Below are positions 44,508 to 56,004 of a stretch of DNA of 64,000 nt, piece by piece; the stretch's first letter is position 1; every line of letters begins with the position of its first letter. The translations under genes and the position numbers were made by a program. Source of the stretch: Methylocapsa sp. S129 (GTDB lineage Bacteria; Pseudomonadota; Alphaproteobacteria; Rhizobiales; Beijerinckiaceae). The notes under the pieces are model-generated. The model made no database searches. It was not told the DNA's origin and saw nothing but the letters and a program-made list of their open reading frames with translations. Location: the NCBI RefSeq assembly GCF_009765995.1, contig NZ_LMUI01000016.1, positions 343,669-407,668 on the forward strand. The letters are read 5' to 3'.

Positions 44508-45650
44508 TCATCGTCCGGCGGCCACTCCCGCGTCGTCTTCGGCGACAGTCATCGCATTGCCGCGCCACACGAAATTGTTGCTGGCCCACGCTTGCGTCCA
44601 TAGCCAGGGCAAAGCGAGGTCGCGCGCCATCCAGGCTGGAACGGACCAAAGGCTGAGCCGCCAACCGGCTGCCCAGGCCAGCGCCGCCTCCGACCCGTAC
44701 CAGGCTATCGCGGCCAACGCGACCGCGGCCCAAGGATCAAGCCCGAGTTCCGACGCCCCCCAAAAAGCGGCGATGAAGGCGAAGAGGCCCGACGTCAGAA
44801 GCTCCGGCGCAAAATACAACGGGAAGGTCGCGCGCCGCAGCCGCGCCCAACGCACCTGCCGCGCCCAGACCTCGCCCCATTTGCGCGGCCCCAACGGCTG
44901 CTCGAAGGGCGCATCGACCAGATGAGCGCTCAAGCCCGCCTCATGAATCAGCTTGGTCGCGGCGGCGTCTTCGGCGATCTCGGCCCCCAGGGCTTCGATG
45001 CCGCCGCCCGCTTCCAATATCGAGCGCCGCCATAGCATGGTCTTGCCTTGGGCAAAGCCCAGACCGAACGCCTCGCCGGCATATTGCCAGCGCGCCTGAT
45101 AGGTGTTGAGAAAAGCGCATTCGATTTCCGCCGCGAAAGAGCCTGGCGCCGCGCCGATCGGCGGCGCGCAGACGATCCCCGTATTGGCGCGCCAGCGCGC
45201 CGTCAGCCTTTGGATGTAATCGGCCGGCATCAGCACATTGGAATCGGCGATGACGATCCATTGATGCGCCGCCGCCTTCCAGCCCTTGACGACATTGTTG
45301 AGCTTGGGATTGCTGCTCGGCCGATCGTCGCCAATCAGAAGGCGCGAGGGGATGTGTGGATGCGCCTCCATCAGGCGGCGCACGATCGGCGCTACGGGAT
45401 CGTCGCCATCGGCCAGGCAGAAGAGGATTTCGTAGGCGGGATAGTCGAGTTCGAAAGTCGAAGCCAGCGTCTCCCTGCCGAAGGGATCGATCCCGCAAAG
45501 CGGCCGCACGATGCTCACCGCCGGGGCGCCTGCGCGGGGCGGCATGGGCGCCGCGCGTTTGGCGCATCGGGAAATCGCGATCAAAGCGCTCAGCATCTGG
45601 ATCGATACGGCGGCGAGGCCAAAGGTCGCCGCCAATTGAGTTCCGGTCAT
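44508..45650 (-). CDS. GT21 ceramide-glucosyltransferase-like enzyme
   Basis: A 380-residue membrane-bound glycosyltransferase with an N-terminal helix, a GT2-fold catalytic domain and two to three C-terminal helices. Catalytic signatures: VSIVRPLCGIDPFGRETLAS, FCLADGDDP (D1), IADSNVLMPADYIQRL (D2), EIAEDAAATKLI (D3) and RQVRWARLRR (the Q-x-x-R-W motif). Relatives glycosylate ceramide or similar lipids in rhizobia, and HpnI acts on hopanoids; the lipid here is not certain. Start 45650 has AGGGA upstream. It is divergent from gltX with 76 bp between. Confidence 0.9.
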   Translation of the reverse strand: MTGTQLAATFGLAAVSIQMLSALIAISRCAKRAAPMPPRAGAPAVSIVRPLCGIDPFGRETLASTFELDYPAYEILFCLADGDDPVAPIVRRLMEAHPHIPSRLLIGDDRPSSNPKLNNVVKGWKAAAHQWIVIADSNVLMPADYIQRLTARWRANTGIVCAPPIGAAPGSFAAEIECAFLNTYQARWQYAGEAFGLGFAQGKTMLWRRSILEAGGGIEALGAEIAEDAAATKLIHEAGLSAHLVDAPFEQPLGPRKWGEVWARQVRWARLRRATFPLYFAPELLTSGLFAFIAAFWGASELGLDPWAAVALAAIAWYGSEAALAWAAGWRLSLWSVPAWMARDLALPWLWTQAWASNNFVWRGNAMTVAEDDAGVAAGR

Positions 45651-45726
45651 TGCATTCCCTGGATTTTGTCGCCGACTCGCTCCCCATCCATGTTGCAGGG
45701 CTTGCGCGACGCTTCTATGAAGGCGC

Positions 45727-47076
45727 ATGTCTAATGGCCCCATTGTCCGCTTTGCGCCGTCGCCCACCGGGCGCATCCATATTGGCAACGCCCGCACAGC
45801 TTTGCTCAATTGGCTCTTTGCGATGCGCGAGCGCGGGCTCTTCATCCTGCGTTTCGACGATACCGATCGCGAGCGTTCACGCGCCGAATATGCCGATTCG
45901 ATCGAGACCGATCTCGCCTGGCTCGGGATCATTCCCGGTTTCCAGTGCCGCCAGTCCGAGCGCATGGCGCTCTATGATTCCGCGGCGACGAAACTACGCG
46001 AGATCGGGCGGCTTTATCCCGCCTATGAGACGGCCGAGGAACTCGATCGACGGCGCAAGCGTCAGCAGGCGCTTGGGCGGCCGCCGATTTACGATCGCGC
46101 CGCGCTTCGCTTGAGCGCTGAGGAGAGAGCGGCGCTGGAGGCGCAAGGGCGGCGCCCGCATTGGCGCTTCCGCCTCGAGCCCGCGACCGTCCATTGGGAG
46201 GATATGGTTCGCGGCCCCAGCCATATCGACTGTTCGTCGCTTTCCGATCCCGTCCTGGTGCGCGAAGACGGCTCCTATCTCTACACATTGCCCTCCGTCG
46301 CCGATGATATCGACCTGCGCGTGAGCCATGTCATTCGCGGCGAGGACCACGTCACCAATACGGCGGTGCAGATTCAGATTTTCGAAGCTTTGGCGGGCAA
46401 GGCGCCGTCGTTCGGCCACCACAATCTGTTGACCGACGCGAGCGGCGAAGGGCTGTCCAAGCGCACCGGCGCGCTGTCCATATCGTCCCTGCGTGAGGGT
46501 GGCGTCGAAGCTTTGGCGGTTGCGGCGTTGGCGGTGCTGGTCGGTTCGGCCGAGGCGGTGCGGCCTGTGGGCTCGCTGAGCGAACTGGCGGCCGCTGTCG
46601 ATCTCACGCATCTCTCGCATGGCGCGGCGCGATTTGACGAGGCGGAGCTGCGGGCGCTCTCGGCGCGCACCTTGCACGCTTTGCCCTATGAAGCGATGCG
46701 CGAACGCCTTGCCGCGCTCGAAATCGTCGGGGCCGACGCCGAGCCGTTCTGGAGCGCGGTGCGCGGCAATCTCGCGCAACTTGGCGAAGCCAGAGACTGG
46801 TGGCGCGTAACCCAGGGCGAGATCGAGCCGGTCGTCGAGGAGCCGGCGTTTTTGGCGCAGGCGGCCGCCTGCCTGCCGCCCGCGCCATGGGACTTGACGA
46901 CCTGGGGCGTTTGGACAAGCGCCCTCAAAGCGTCAAGCGGACGCAAGGGCAAGGCGCTGTTTCACCCTTTGCGCCTGGCGTTGACGGGCCGCGAATCGGG
47001 GCCGGAACTGGCGGCCTTGCTGCCGCTGATCGGCAGGATCAAAGCGTTGGGTCGATTATCCGCACACGCCGCTTGA
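45727..47076 (+). CDS. gltX: Glutamate--tRNA ligase
   Basis: A 449-residue class I aminoacyl-tRNA synthetase. The HIGH motif is HIGN in [20 protein letters not shown], and the KMSKS equivalent is LSKRTG in [14 protein letters not shown]. Typical short bacterial form without a zinc cluster. Alphaproteobacteria often carry two GltX enzymes, one of which also charges tRNA-Gln for later amidation; this one cannot be assigned to either from sequence alone. The 3' end overlaps the convergent DUF2865 gene by 38 bp. Confidence 0.94.
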   Translation: MSNGPIVRFAPSPTGRIHIGNARTALLNWLFAMRERGLFILRFDDTDRERSRAEYADSIETDLAWLGIIPGFQCRQSERMALYDSAATKLREIGRLYPAYETAEELDRRRKRQQALGRPPIYDRAALRLSAEERAALEAQGRRPHWRFRLEPATVHWEDMVRGPSHIDCSSLSDPVLVREDGSYLYTLPSVADDIDLRVSHVIRGEDHVTNTAVQIQIFEALAGKAPSFGHHNLLTDASGEGLSKRTGALSISSLREGGVEALAVAALAVLVGSAEAVRPVGSLSELAAAVDLTHLSHGAARFDEAELRALSARTLHALPYEAMRERLAALEIVGADAEPFWSAVRGNLAQLGEARDWWRVTQGEIEPVVEEPAFLAQAAACLPPAPWDLTTWGVWTSALKASSGRKGKALFHPLRLALTGRESGPELAALLPLIGRIKALGRLSAHAA

Positions 47077-48223
47077 CGCCATCGGAGCCCGTGACTTCCT
47101 GCGTCTGCCCCTGGCCCTTGGTGTAGAGCGGGCCGGTCGTCGCATCGCCCGTCGCTATGCCGGAGGATTCACGGCTGACGGTCGCCGCCTGTTGGCTGAG
47201 CAATGGGTCGATCGGAGCCGTCTGGTCCTGGGCCGACGCCTTGGGGTCGGGCGTGGGCGCGGGCGCTTTTGGCGCCTCTAGCGGCGATTTGATCGGCTTG
47301 GCTTTCGGATCCGGCTTTGGCCGCGACAGCTCAGCCGATTTTTCCGGCGTCACCATAATGTCGGTCTTGCCCATGCCGCCGAGTCTTTGCTCGGCGCCCG
47401 CCAATGCGTCAGCCCAGCTTTGCCCGCGCCTTCTGCATGAACAGGTATTGTCGAGGCTCTTGCGATATTTGAGGGCGGTCGGCGAATCCATATAGCGCGC
47501 GCCCGTGATCGACACCGCCGTCTCGATATCGGCGGAAGGCGAGTAGGTATAGAGGCTGACATCGGCATTGGGGCACAACGCCCGGCACATGTCCTGGAGG
47601 TCGTCGAGCCGGCTGCCGCCCGCCGAATAAGAGACCGGGAAAAAACTGCCGTCGCAGGAGCGCACGCAAACCGCCTTGGATCCCGCGCGCGCTTCCTTCC
47701 CCTCGCCGTCGAGCGGCTGCTGGTCGGGGTTGGCGTTGGGATCCGGCACGAGGGGCACGGTCTGCACGTCAGGCGATTGGTCGCGCGGGTTGCCAAACAG
47801 CGCATCGAAAATGCCATGCGGCTGGGAGCCGCCGGGGTTCATGCATTGGGAGTTATAGCGGGCGATAAGCTCGCCGCGCCCGCCGTCCGAGCCTCCCGCG
47901 CGCGATTGCAGGTCGGAAAGATTCGCCTGCATTCGAGATATCTGGGCGTTGATCTGATCGCATTGCGGAGGCGGGCCGCTGCCGAAGAACAGGAACTTGC
48001 GATTTTCACATCCGATCGACCGGGCGTAGGCGACGGTCCTGTCGATCTCGCCGCGCTGTTTTTGCGCCGCCGCTTCAAATTGCGCGCCTTGACCATTGCC
48101 GCCGCGACCGGCCGTGGCGATCGCTTGTTGCAATCGCACGCACTCGGCGCTTTGCGCCCGCGCCGAACCGACCGCCGTCGCGCTGACGAGAAACGCCATC
48201 GCCAATCCAAAGATCAATCGCAT
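47039..48223 (-). CDS. DUF2865 domain exported protein
   Basis: A 394-residue exported protein with signal peptide ([20 protein letters not shown], cut after ARA). The DUF2865 domain (about 170-270) shows [40 protein letters not shown] and [20 protein letters not shown], with cysteines that could form disulfides in the periplasm. An N-terminal coiled region precedes it, and the last 100 residues are Pro/Lys-rich and disordered. Function unknown; the family is widespread in Rhizobiales. Confidence 0.88.
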   Translation of the reverse strand: MRLIFGLAMAFLVSATAVGSARAQSAECVRLQQAIATAGRGGNGQGAQFEAAAQKQRGEIDRTVAYARSIGCENRKFLFFGSGPPPQCDQINAQISRMQANLSDLQSRAGGSDGGRGELIARYNSQCMNPGGSQPHGIFDALFGNPRDQSPDVQTVPLVPDPNANPDQQPLDGEGKEARAGSKAVCVRSCDGSFFPVSYSAGGSRLDDLQDMCRALCPNADVSLYTYSPSADIETAVSITGARYMDSPTALKYRKSLDNTCSCRRRGQSWADALAGAEQRLGGMGKTDIMVTPEKSAELSRPKPDPKAKPIKSPLEAPKAPAPTPDPKASAQDQTAPIDPLLSQQAATVSRESSGIATGDATTGPLYTKGQGQTQEVTGSDGVKRRVRIIDPTL

Positions 48224-48427
48224 CAAATCCCCTGAAGGGTTCCAGCGCCACATGGCCAGCCAGTTGGCTCATCAATCGGGCGCAAACATGGCGAGCTAGC
48301 CGCAGTCAAAATTTCCTCTCGAAATATATCGGATTTCTAGGTGATTTTCCTGATCAGGGCCAGACTTTTATAGAACCGCCCGCGCCGCGCTCTGGTCCGC
48401 GCCGGCCCGATGGGGCATAGAAGCGCC

Positions 48428-50029
48428 ATGGCCGAATCCTCGCCCACGACCAATGCGCCTGAGCTTTCCGTCACCGAGCTTTCGAGCGCGCTCAAGCGCA
48501 CGATCGAGGATCGTTTCGGTTATGTGCGCGTGCGCGGCGAAGTCTCGAATTATCGCGGGCCCCATTCGTCAGGCCATGCCTATTTCTCGCTTAAAGACCA
48601 GGGCGCCCGGATCGATGCGGTGGTCTGGAAGGGCGTTTTCGCACGCTTGCGCGTACGTCCCGAGGAAGGGATGGAAGTGATCGCCACCGGCAAGATCACC
48701 ACTTTTCCCGGCAAATCGGCTTATCAGATCGTCATTGAGGCGATGGAGCCAGCGGGGATCGGCGCCTTGATGGCGCTGCTTGAGGCGCGGCGGGTCAAGC
48801 TCGCCGCTGAGGGACTGTTCGACGCGGGCCGCAAGCAGTTGCTCCCCTATTTGCCCAGCGTGATCGGCGTCGTGACGTCGCCGACGGGGGCCGTCATTCG
48901 CGACATTCTACATCGGTTGGCGGACCGCTTTCCCGTTCATGTGCTAGTCTGGCCAGTGCGCGTGCAGGGCGAGACTTCGGCGGCGGAAGTCGCCAACGCC
49001 ATCGCCGGCTTCAATGCGCTGGAGCCGGACGGCGCCATCCCGCGCCCTGATGTGCTCATCATCGCGCGCGGCGGCGGCTCGCTGGAGGACCTCTGGAGCT
49101 TCAATGAAGAGATTGTCGCGCGCGCGGCGGCCGAAAGTCTGATCCCGCTTGTCTCGGCGATCGGCCATGAGACGGATTGGACGCTGATCGACCATATCGC
49201 CGATGTACGCGCGCCGACGCCGACCGCCGCCGCGGAGCTCAGCGTGCCGGTGCGCGCCGAGCTTCTCGCCAATCTCGCCGATCTTGATGCGCGCCGGCGC
49301 GGCGCCATTTTGCGGGTCGCCGAGCGCGCGCGTGCGAGTCTGCGCGCCAGCGCTCGCGCGCTGCCTTCGGGCGAGGCGATCCTCGCCGTGCCGCGCCAGA
49401 GGCTCGATCGCGCCAGCGCCGCTCTGGCCGCGAGCGCGCGTGCGGGTTTCGACAGGCGCGCGATCGCGCTGGAGCGCTTGTCGCGCAGACTCGTGGCGCG
49501 CTCCCCGCAAGCGTTGCTCGCCAGCGCGGTTGCACGCCAGAAGGGCGCCGCGCGGAGTTTTGCGCGCGCGGTTGCGCTCGATCGCGAACGACGGCGTGAA
49601 CAGCTCGCCCGGGTCGCGGCGCGCCTGACGGCTGCGCTCGCGGCGCGCAGCCGATTCGACGTCCAGCAATTGGCGCGTACGGCGCAGGCGCAAATCCGGC
49701 TGCGACGCGCCTTGCAGGGCGCGATCACGCAGCGACGCGCGCGACTGGCCGCCGCCGCCCAATTCCTCAATGCGGTGAGCTATCGCAATGTGCTCAAACG
49801 AGGGTTTGCTCTTGTGCGCGATGGCGAAGGGACGCCTCTGCGCAATGCGGCGGCGATCGGCGCCGGCCAGCCGATCCGCATCGAATTCGCCGACGGCGAA
49901 GTGACGGCGACCGCACACGGGAGGGCGCGCCCTGATTCCATCAATCCATTGACGAAAAGCCCAACGGCGTCTCGCCCTGCCAAAGCCGCCAAGCGAGAGC
50001 CATCTGGCGGCCAAGGTTCGCTATTCTGA
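48428..50029 (+). CDS. xseA: Exodeoxyribonuclease VII large subunit
   Basis: A 533-residue nuclease subunit that, with XseB, degrades single-stranded DNA from both ends. The N-terminal OB fold ([19 protein letters not shown], then [20 protein letters not shown]) binds DNA; the catalytic domain has [36 protein letters not shown] and [21 protein letters not shown] long Arg/Ala-rich coiled coil follows, and the C-terminus is typical. ATG 48428 is preferred over an upstream GTG at 48410. Confidence 0.95.
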   Translation: MAESSPTTNAPELSVTELSSALKRTIEDRFGYVRVRGEVSNYRGPHSSGHAYFSLKDQGARIDAVVWKGVFARLRVRPEEGMEVIATGKITTFPGKSAYQIVIEAMEPAGIGALMALLEARRVKLAAEGLFDAGRKQLLPYLPSVIGVVTSPTGAVIRDILHRLADRFPVHVLVWPVRVQGETSAAEVANAIAGFNALEPDGAIPRPDVLIIARGGGSLEDLWSFNEEIVARAAAESLIPLVSAIGHETDWTLIDHIADVRAPTPTAAAELSVPVRAELLANLADLDARRRGAILRVAERARASLRASARALPSGEAILAVPRQRLDRASAALAASARAGFDRRAIALERLSRRLVARSPQALLASAVARQKGAARSFARAVALDRERRREQLARVAARLTAALAARSRFDVQQLARTAQAQIRLRRALQGAITQRRARLAAAAQFLNAVSYRNVLKRGFALVRDGEGTPLRNAAAIGAGQPIRIEFADGEVTATAHGRARPDSINPLTKSPTASRPAKAAKREPSGGQGSLF

Positions 50030-50159
50030 CGTATTCGTTTCGATTCTTTTCTGAGGTTCCGATTGAGCTCGATGGGCGTGCTCGCAGCGGGAAAGCCGAG
50101 AAATTTTCAAGAGGCGTTCGCCTGAAACCGCAAGCAAGTCCGCCGAATTGGCTCAAGCG

Positions 50160-51870
50160 TCAGGGACGTGCGCCTTGGCGCTTCACTTGAAACAGTGCGG
50201 CGAAGCCCTGTCGATCAAGCAATGTAAGGCGCTCTGGGAGCAACGTATCTAGATCGGGGACTGCTTCCGCGTTCATCAGGAGAATGTAGTCGAATTTGTC
50301 TGGCCAGCCCGCGAGGTACGACGCTGGATCTGGCGCCGTCGCCGCATCGAGATAAGGGCGTAGCTCGGTGTAGTCGTGTGGCGGCGACGCGCCGCCGTCG
50401 CCGGAAGCTTGATAGGGCGGGAGCGTCGTCATCGGTTGCTGCCCATGCAGCGTGAAAGCATCGGACCAATAGGCGCGGCGATCGATCAATGCGAAGGCGG
50501 CGTAGTGCCAGTAGGAAGGGGGCAGCCCGGGGATCGCAATGCGGCTGGGCGGCATCGTCGCCCAGGCTTGCGGCATGCTGATAAGGATTTGCTTGCATCA
50601 TCAGCACCCGGCTGCCCGGCGTCACAGGCGTCAGCGCCCGCCGTACGTCGGCGACGTCCTGCTGCGACCCCGCCCAGATTTCAGTGATATAGGCCATCCG
50701 CCCAACGAACAGGGCCAAGAACGCCATTGTGGCCACAACCGCCTCGCGACGACCGAGGCGATGCGGCATCGTGGTCGCGAACAATGTATAGCCGAACAGC
50801 ACGGGCATGCGTGTGTCAATCCAATAGCCGCCCTTGGCGCCGACTGGCAGCGCGGCGTAAATGAGCAACAACAGCGGCAAGCAGGCCCAGGCGAGAGGCG
50901 CCACAAGAAGCTGGCCGCGCGCGCGCCACCACGCCAGCAGCGTAATGAAAAGCGCTACAGCGACCGCCTGCTGAATCCAGGGCGAATAGCCGAGCACCGG
51001 CGCGAGCAACAGGATAAGCTTGCTCGCAAGCGGCAGAGATACAGTATGACCATTCGCTCCAGCTAGCGGCGAGACCGTATATAGCGCCGCAGTCGGCAAT
51101 AGCGCCGCCGTCGTCGTCACAGTCCTGCCAAGCGCAAAGCGCCATGCGCCTGCATCGTCGAATCCACGCCGCAAGATCGCAGCCAATTCCGCGCAGCCGA
51201 TCAGCAAAGCGAAAAAGCAGAAACCGAATATGTGGAAGACGAACGCCACGAGTGCGAATCCGGCCCCGATGAGGGCGCCGACAAAAGGATGCCGCGACGA
51301 GGTTGCGATCCAGGCCGCGGCCCCCCAGAGCGCGACGCCCACCGCCAGTTGGAAGTTCAGCAAGCCGATCAGGAACATCGCATTGTAGGAAACGAACCCG
51401 GCGCCCAGTTGCCACAACGACAGCCGTCCAAAGCAAGCGCGGCTGAGCGCGATGGTCCCGGTGGCGGGCAGCAGCACCGTCAGCGCCACGACGAGCTTGC
51501 CCGCCAACAACGGCGGCATGATGTGCATCAACGGCGGAAGTATCAGGTCAATGGCGAGATTGGGGATCAGATCCCAATGCGTCGCGAACATGCTTTGCAG
51601 CACCGGATCCTCGGCCCCGAACGCCAGGAAGAAACAACGCGCCAGGTGATTCGGATAGTCAGCTAGCGGCGGTACGTCGACCGCCAGGATTGGCGCAATC
51701 AGCCCGGCTACCAATAGCGCCAGGCCGCCCCACCATAGCCATGCCGGCGTCGAGCGCTCGGCGTCTTCGGGAGTTGGAGTTAAACCGCAGTCGAGCGCTT
51801 CGCCGGCGGCGCTATCGCGGCCAGGCGCCGACGCGCCAACGGTCGCCCCGCGCATGAAGAAACGGTTCAT
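50160..51870 (-). pseudogene. Multi-pass membrane protein gene with a frameshift
   Basis: From ATG 51870 the frame encodes about 430 residues with ten or more hydrophobic segments (WWGGLALLVAGLIAPILAVD, LAIDLILPPLMHIMPPLLAG, YWIDTRMPVLFGYTLFATTM) down to GSRVLMMQANPYQ. Just after that, near 50577-50590, sensible sequence moves to another frame: PPSYWHYAAFALIDRRAYWS through YILLMNAEAVPDLDTLLPER to a stop at 50160. The original frame runs on to 50215 with Arg-rich nonsense. So one or two bases were gained or lost, or there is a sequencing error. The intact product would have about 560 residues, probably an uncharacterised membrane protein or GT-C-like transferase; I cannot name it. Confidence 0.7.
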
Positions 51871-51944
51871 CGGGTCTCGAAGACGGGTTGGCGGGGTGAC
51901 CTTCGATCGCCCCCCAGCGCTGTCGTGCTTTTGAGAAGCGCTGA

Positions 51945-52706
51945 TCAGGCCACCGCGAGCATCGGTTCCGCTGGCCCCGTTGCCGGCGCAGGCAGCTTTC
52001 CGGCAAGCCATTTCGGCAGGAACGCCCGCAGCCACGCCGCGACCGCGGGATCATATTGGCGCCAGCCGTTGAGATGGTCTTCGCGCGGCTGCGCGCCAGG
52101 AAGCTTCAGTCTTTCCGCCCCGCGCACGGTCCAGCGGCACATCATCTGATAGGTCACTTCGGGGTGAAATTGGAGCGCGACGGCCTTGTCGCCGTAGCGA
52201 TAGGCCTGCGAGGGGAAGTTCTCGCCGCCCGATGCGATCAATTGTGCGCCGTCGGGAAGCTCGAACCCGTCGCAATGCCATTGATAGACCTGACGGGGAA
52301 AAGGCGCCGCGCAGAGTTCGTCCGCGCATGGGCCGGGCTCGACAGGAAAGTAGCCGATCTCCGCGCGCCGGTCCGGATGGGTGAAAACCCGGGCGCCGAG
52401 GGTTTTGGCGAGCATTTGCGCGCCCAGGCAAATGCCCAGCAGCGGCTTGTCCTCGCGCAGCGGCGTCTCCAGCCAGGCGATCTCGCGGCCAATCCATTCG
52501 CAATCGTCGTTGGCGCACATCGGGCCGCCGAAAACCACGACGCCGTCATGGTCGTCGAGCGTGTCGGGCAAAGGTTCGTCAAGGCTAGGACGGCGAATGT
52601 CGAGGCGGGCGCCGAGCGCGCTCAGATAACAGCCGATGCGACCGGGCGTCGAATGCGCCTGATGCATGACGATCAAGACTTTTGGGCGCGAATCGCGCTT
52701 CGTCAT
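51945..52706 (-). CDS. Class I glutamine amidotransferase
   Basis: A 253-residue stand-alone glutamine amidotransferase of the GMP-synthase type. The nucleophile is in PLLGICLGAQMLAKTLGARV, the catalytic His-Glu in ALQFHPEVTYQMM, and the oxyanion strand in GVVVFGGPMCAND. It has no synthetase domain, so it acts alone or with an unknown partner, hydrolysing glutamine or a gamma-glutamyl compound. ATG 52706 with GGAG upstream. Confidence 0.9.
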   Translation of the reverse strand: MTKRDSRPKVLIVMHQAHSTPGRIGCYLSALGARLDIRRPSLDEPLPDTLDDHDGVVVFGGPMCANDDCEWIGREIAWLETPLREDKPLLGICLGAQMLAKTLGARVFTHPDRRAEIGYFPVEPGPCADELCAAPFPRQVYQWHCDGFELPDGAQLIASGGENFPSQAYRYGDKAVALQFHPEVTYQMMCRWTVRGAERLKLPGAQPREDHLNGWRQYDPAVAAWLRAFLPKWLAGKLPAPATGPAEPMLAVA

Positions 52707-52879
52707 GGCGCCGCTCCGAACTATCGCAAAAGTGACACAAGCCGCCTCGTCGCGTCGAGACAATTGTAAGCAAAGTTTATGCCGGGAAGGTTAACGCGAC
52801 GATAAGTCGCGGCCGCCCCGTCTGAGCCCGCAGCCTCGCATTTACGGTCGCGGCGGCCGAGGGGGGGACGCGCGCTCCG

Positions 52880-53404
52880 CTACGCCTTTTCGCTTTCTCG
52901 CAGCTTAGCCTGCTTGATGAATTTCTTCGTCACCCGGTCGCGCTTGAGCTTGGAGATGTGGTCGATGAACAGCACGCCGTTGAGATGGTCGATCTCGTGC
53001 TGGAGCGCAGTCGACAACAGGCCCTCGGCCAAAATCTCCCGCGGCGCGCCGTCGCGATCGAGGAAGCGTGCGCGCACGCTCCCGGGCCGCTCGACCTCTT
53101 CGTAATATTCGGGGATCGAGAGGCAGCCCTCCTCATAGATTGAGGTCTCCTCCGAAGACCAGAAGATCTCGGGATTCGCAAAGAAAAGCGGCTGCGGCGG
53201 TTCGTCCTTCTTGGCGAGGTCGATCACCACGACGCGCTGGAGGATTCCGAGCTGACTGGCGGCCAGGCCAATGCCGGGCGCGTCATGCATGGTTTCGACC
53301 ATGTCATCCATCAGCTTGCGTAAGGAGTCGTCGACCTTGGCGACAGGCTCGCAGGCGACGCGCAAACGCGGGTCGGGCAGAATGAGGATGGGACGAATAG
53401 CCAT
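52880..53404 (-). CDS. def: Peptide deformylase
   Basis: A 174-residue metalloenzyme that removes the formyl group from new proteins. All three motifs are present: GIGLAASQ (residue 45 region), EGCLSIP with the metal Cys, and HEIDHLNG with the two metal histidines. [15 protein letters not shown] is the standard start, so 53404 is used, not an upstream in-frame start. fmt, often next to def, is not beside it here. It is divergent from rmuC. Confidence 0.96.
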   Translation of the reverse strand: MAIRPILILPDPRLRVACEPVAKVDDSLRKLMDDMVETMHDAPGIGLAASQLGILQRVVVIDLAKKDEPPQPLFFANPEIFWSSEETSIYEEGCLSIPEYYEEVERPGSVRARFLDRDGAPREILAEGLLSTALQHEIDHLNGVLFIDHISKLKRDRVTKKFIKQAKLRESEKA

Positions 53405-53519
53405 GTTGCTCGTGAAAGTGGGCGCGTCTGGTGAAGGTCTGATAATCGGGCGCAGGCACGCGGTCAAACCGTTCTTCTTTCGTTCGCGCTCAACAAGAGA
53501 ATCGGCTATAGCTATCGCC

Positions 53520-54704
53520 ATGAATCAGACCTTCATTCTTCTTGGCGCCGCTCCCATCTCATTTGGGGAAGCGCTCGAAGCCGCCGCCGGCCTGATCGCG
53601 CTGCTGCTGCTTTGCCTTGTCGTCGGCATGGCGCGTGCGCGCGGCCATCGCCTGCGCGAGCGCGCGGCGGCCGAGGAGCGTCAACGGGAACTCGAACAGG
53701 GAATGGCCGAACTTGCGCGCTCGGGCGCCGAGCTCAATGGGCGCCTGCAGAGCATGGCCGAAGCCTTCGGCTCGCGGCAGTCGGACCTTGTGCGCGTTAT
53801 GGCCGACCGGCTCGACAATGTCAGCGCGCGCGTCGGCGCCGGAATCGAATCGGCGGCGCAGACGACAGGCGCCAATCTCAACAAGCTGAACGAGCGTCTG
53901 GCCCTGATCGACGCGGCGCAGGCGCGGCTGAACGGGCTTTCCCAGGAGGTCATTTCGCTCAAGGATATTCTCTCCAACAAACAGACGCGCGGGGCCTTCG
54001 GCCAGGGACGGATGGAAGCGATCGTGCGCGACGGGCTTCCCACGGAAGCCTATGAATTCCAGGCGACGCTTTCCAACAAGTCGCGGCCCGACTGCTTGAT
54101 AAAACTGCCGGGCGACGAGCGGAAGATGGCGATCGACGCCAAGTTTCCGCTCGAGGCGTTTACGCTGTTTCGGGACGCGCGTAGCGATGAAGCCCGCAAG
54201 GTCGCGGTCGCGCGCGTGCGCGCCGATGTCGGCAAGCATGTCAAGGACATTGCCGACCGCTACCTGCTGCCCGGCGAGACGCAGGACCTAGCCGTCATGT
54301 TCGTACCCTCCGAATCCGTCTATTCGGACCTCGTTGAACATTTCGACGATGTCGTGCAAAAGGCGCATCGCAGCAAGGTGATCATCGTTTCGCCCTCGCT
54401 CTTGATGATGGCGATCCAGGTGATGCAGACGATCGTGCGCGATGCACGCATGCGCGATCAGGCGCATGTGATCCAGGCGGAAGTCGGCAAGCTGCTGGAG
54501 GACGTGCGCCGCCTCGCCGAGCGCACGGCCAAGCTCGACACTCATTTCCGCCAGGCGCAGGAAGACGTCGGTCAGATCGTCGCGTCCTCCGAGAAGATCG
54601 TGCGGCGCGGCGAGCGCATCGACACGATGGAGTTTTCGCAAGAGCAGGCGTCCGCGAAGATCGAGGCGCTGCCGCATCTGCGGCTGGCGAAGGGCGGGGA
54701 ATAG
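53520..54704 (+). CDS. rmuC: DNA recombination protein RmuC
   Basis: A 394-residue protein with one N-terminal membrane helix ([20 protein letters not shown]), a coiled-coil stretch (about 40-150) and a C-terminal nuclease-like domain: [38 protein letters not shown] and [20 protein letters not shown]. RmuC limits inversions at short repeats. ATG 53520 marks the helix; the frame upstream lies inside the antisense of def. Confidence 0.93.
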   Translation: MNQTFILLGAAPISFGEALEAAAGLIALLLLCLVVGMARARGHRLRERAAAEERQRELEQGMAELARSGAELNGRLQSMAEAFGSRQSDLVRVMADRLDNVSARVGAGIESAAQTTGANLNKLNERLALIDAAQARLNGLSQEVISLKDILSNKQTRGAFGQGRMEAIVRDGLPTEAYEFQATLSNKSRPDCLIKLPGDERKMAIDAKFPLEAFTLFRDARSDEARKVAVARVRADVGKHVKDIADRYLLPGETQDLAVMFVPSESVYSDLVEHFDDVVQKAHRSKVIIVSPSLLMMAIQVMQTIVRDARMRDQAHVIQAEVGKLLEDVRRLAERTAKLDTHFRQAQEDVGQIVASSEKIVRRGERIDTMEFSQEQASAKIEALPHLRLAKGGE

Positions 54705-54716
54705 GCGCATTTCTTG

Positions 54717-55922
54717 ATGAAGAGCGCCTTTTCCTCTACCGCCGCCATCGGTTTCGCGTTGATCGCATCGGCGACCGCGCTTGGCATCGCGGGCACCGAT
54801 CTGGTGCTGCCCGCCGTGCCCAGCCTGCCGGAGGTCCTTGGCGGAACTCCGGCGCGGGCGCAGCTTGTGCTTGCCGCCTATGTCGCGGGAACCGCATTGG
54901 GACTGCTGTTTTTCGGCGCGGTCAGCGCGTATGCCGATCCGCGTAAAGCGGTGGTCGCGTCACTTGCTCTTTACGCGCTTATCTCGCTCGCCGCGGTCTT
55001 CATCCGTACGCTCGACGAATTGATCGTGCTTCGGTTCGTCCAAGGCGCGGCCGGCGCGGCGCCGGCGGTCTTTGCGCCGGGCTTCATCCGCGCGCTGTTT
55101 CCTGAAGGCCGGGCCTTGCGGATGTTGGGGCTCCTTGGCAGCATCGAATCGCTGGTGCCCGCGCTGGCGCCCATCGCCGGCGCCTGGCTTCTCATCCGCT
55201 TTGGCTGGCGGGCTTCGTTCATCGTGATTGGCGCGCTCTCGCTCGCGCTGGCTGCGCTCCTTGGCCTTGTCGCCCGGCGCCTTCCACACATCGCAACGCA
55301 AGCTACCGGCGGCTCTTATGCGGCGCTGCTTGGCGATCCCGTCTATCTTCGTTACGCCTTGAGCCAGGCGTTCTCATTGGGTGGCCTTCTCGTGTTCGTA
55401 TTCGGCGCGCCCGCCGTCATCGTCGGGCCGATGGGGGGCGCGCTGTCCGACTTCATCTTGCTGCAGATCACGGGCATCGTTTTTTTCATTCTCGGCGCCA
55501 ACCTGACGGGACGCCTCGTGGAGCGCTTCGGTCACGACCCGCTGATTCTCTTTGGAACGGCGCTGTCGGCGTTGGGCGCCCTGTCGATCCTGGGCTATGC
55601 CTTGCTTGGCGGCGACAAGCCATTGATGCTTCTTCCGCTTTCGATCGTGTTGAATCTCGGCTTCGGGCTTCGCGGCCCGCCCGGCTTCCTGCAAGCGGTG
55701 CTCGCGGCGGGCGGCGACGACGCGCGCGGGGCGGCGCTCGTCATTCTGGCGATCCTGCTGACGGTGGCCGGCGGCACCGCGCTTGCCGCGCCCTCTGTCG
55801 CATCCGGCCTGTTGGGCGTTGCGATGGTCGCGTCCGCGATCTCGGTAGGCGCTGTGCTGTGTCTACTGGTTTTGCGTCGCCCGGATTGCGCCGCAAAAGG
55901 CTCTCATCAGGGATTCGGATAA
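54717..55922 (+). CDS. MFS transporter (Bcr/CflA-like)
   Basis: A 401-residue major-facilitator protein with twelve hydrophobic segments. Early motifs TDLVLPAVPSLPEVLG and SAYADPRKAVVASLALYA match drug/proton antiporters of the Bcr/CflA type, and LRFVQGAAGAAPAVFAPGFI is the family's motif C-like helix. The substrate is unknown. It starts 12 bp after rmuC, so the two could be co-transcribed. A TTG one codon earlier is the alternative start. Confidence 0.88.
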   Translation: MKSAFSSTAAIGFALIASATALGIAGTDLVLPAVPSLPEVLGGTPARAQLVLAAYVAGTALGLLFFGAVSAYADPRKAVVASLALYALISLAAVFIRTLDELIVLRFVQGAAGAAPAVFAPGFIRALFPEGRALRMLGLLGSIESLVPALAPIAGAWLLIRFGWRASFIVIGALSLALAALLGLVARRLPHIATQATGGSYAALLGDPVYLRYALSQAFSLGGLLVFVFGAPAVIVGPMGGALSDFILLQITGIVFFILGANLTGRLVERFGHDPLILFGTALSALGALSILGYALLGGDKPLMLLPLSIVLNLGFGLRGPPGFLQAVLAAGGDDARGAALVILAILLTVAGGTALAAPSVASGLLGVAMVASAISVGAVLCLLVLRRPDCAAKGSHQGFG

Positions 55923-55984
55923 GAGTCGCCGAATCGACCTGAATGGCCGGCCATTTGCGTGAGGCGTCCTTGCGCCTTGACGAA

Positions 55985-56003
55985 TATATACAAATTGTAT
56001 ATA
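55985..56003. promoter_or_regulatory. Perfect 19-bp palindrome before brnT (operator)
   Basis: TATATACAAATTGTATATA, symmetrical around the central A, ends one base before the brnT ATG. BrnA antitoxins bind such a site to repress their own operon; the position also covers the ribosome-binding region. Confidence 0.7.
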
Positions 56004-56004
56004 C

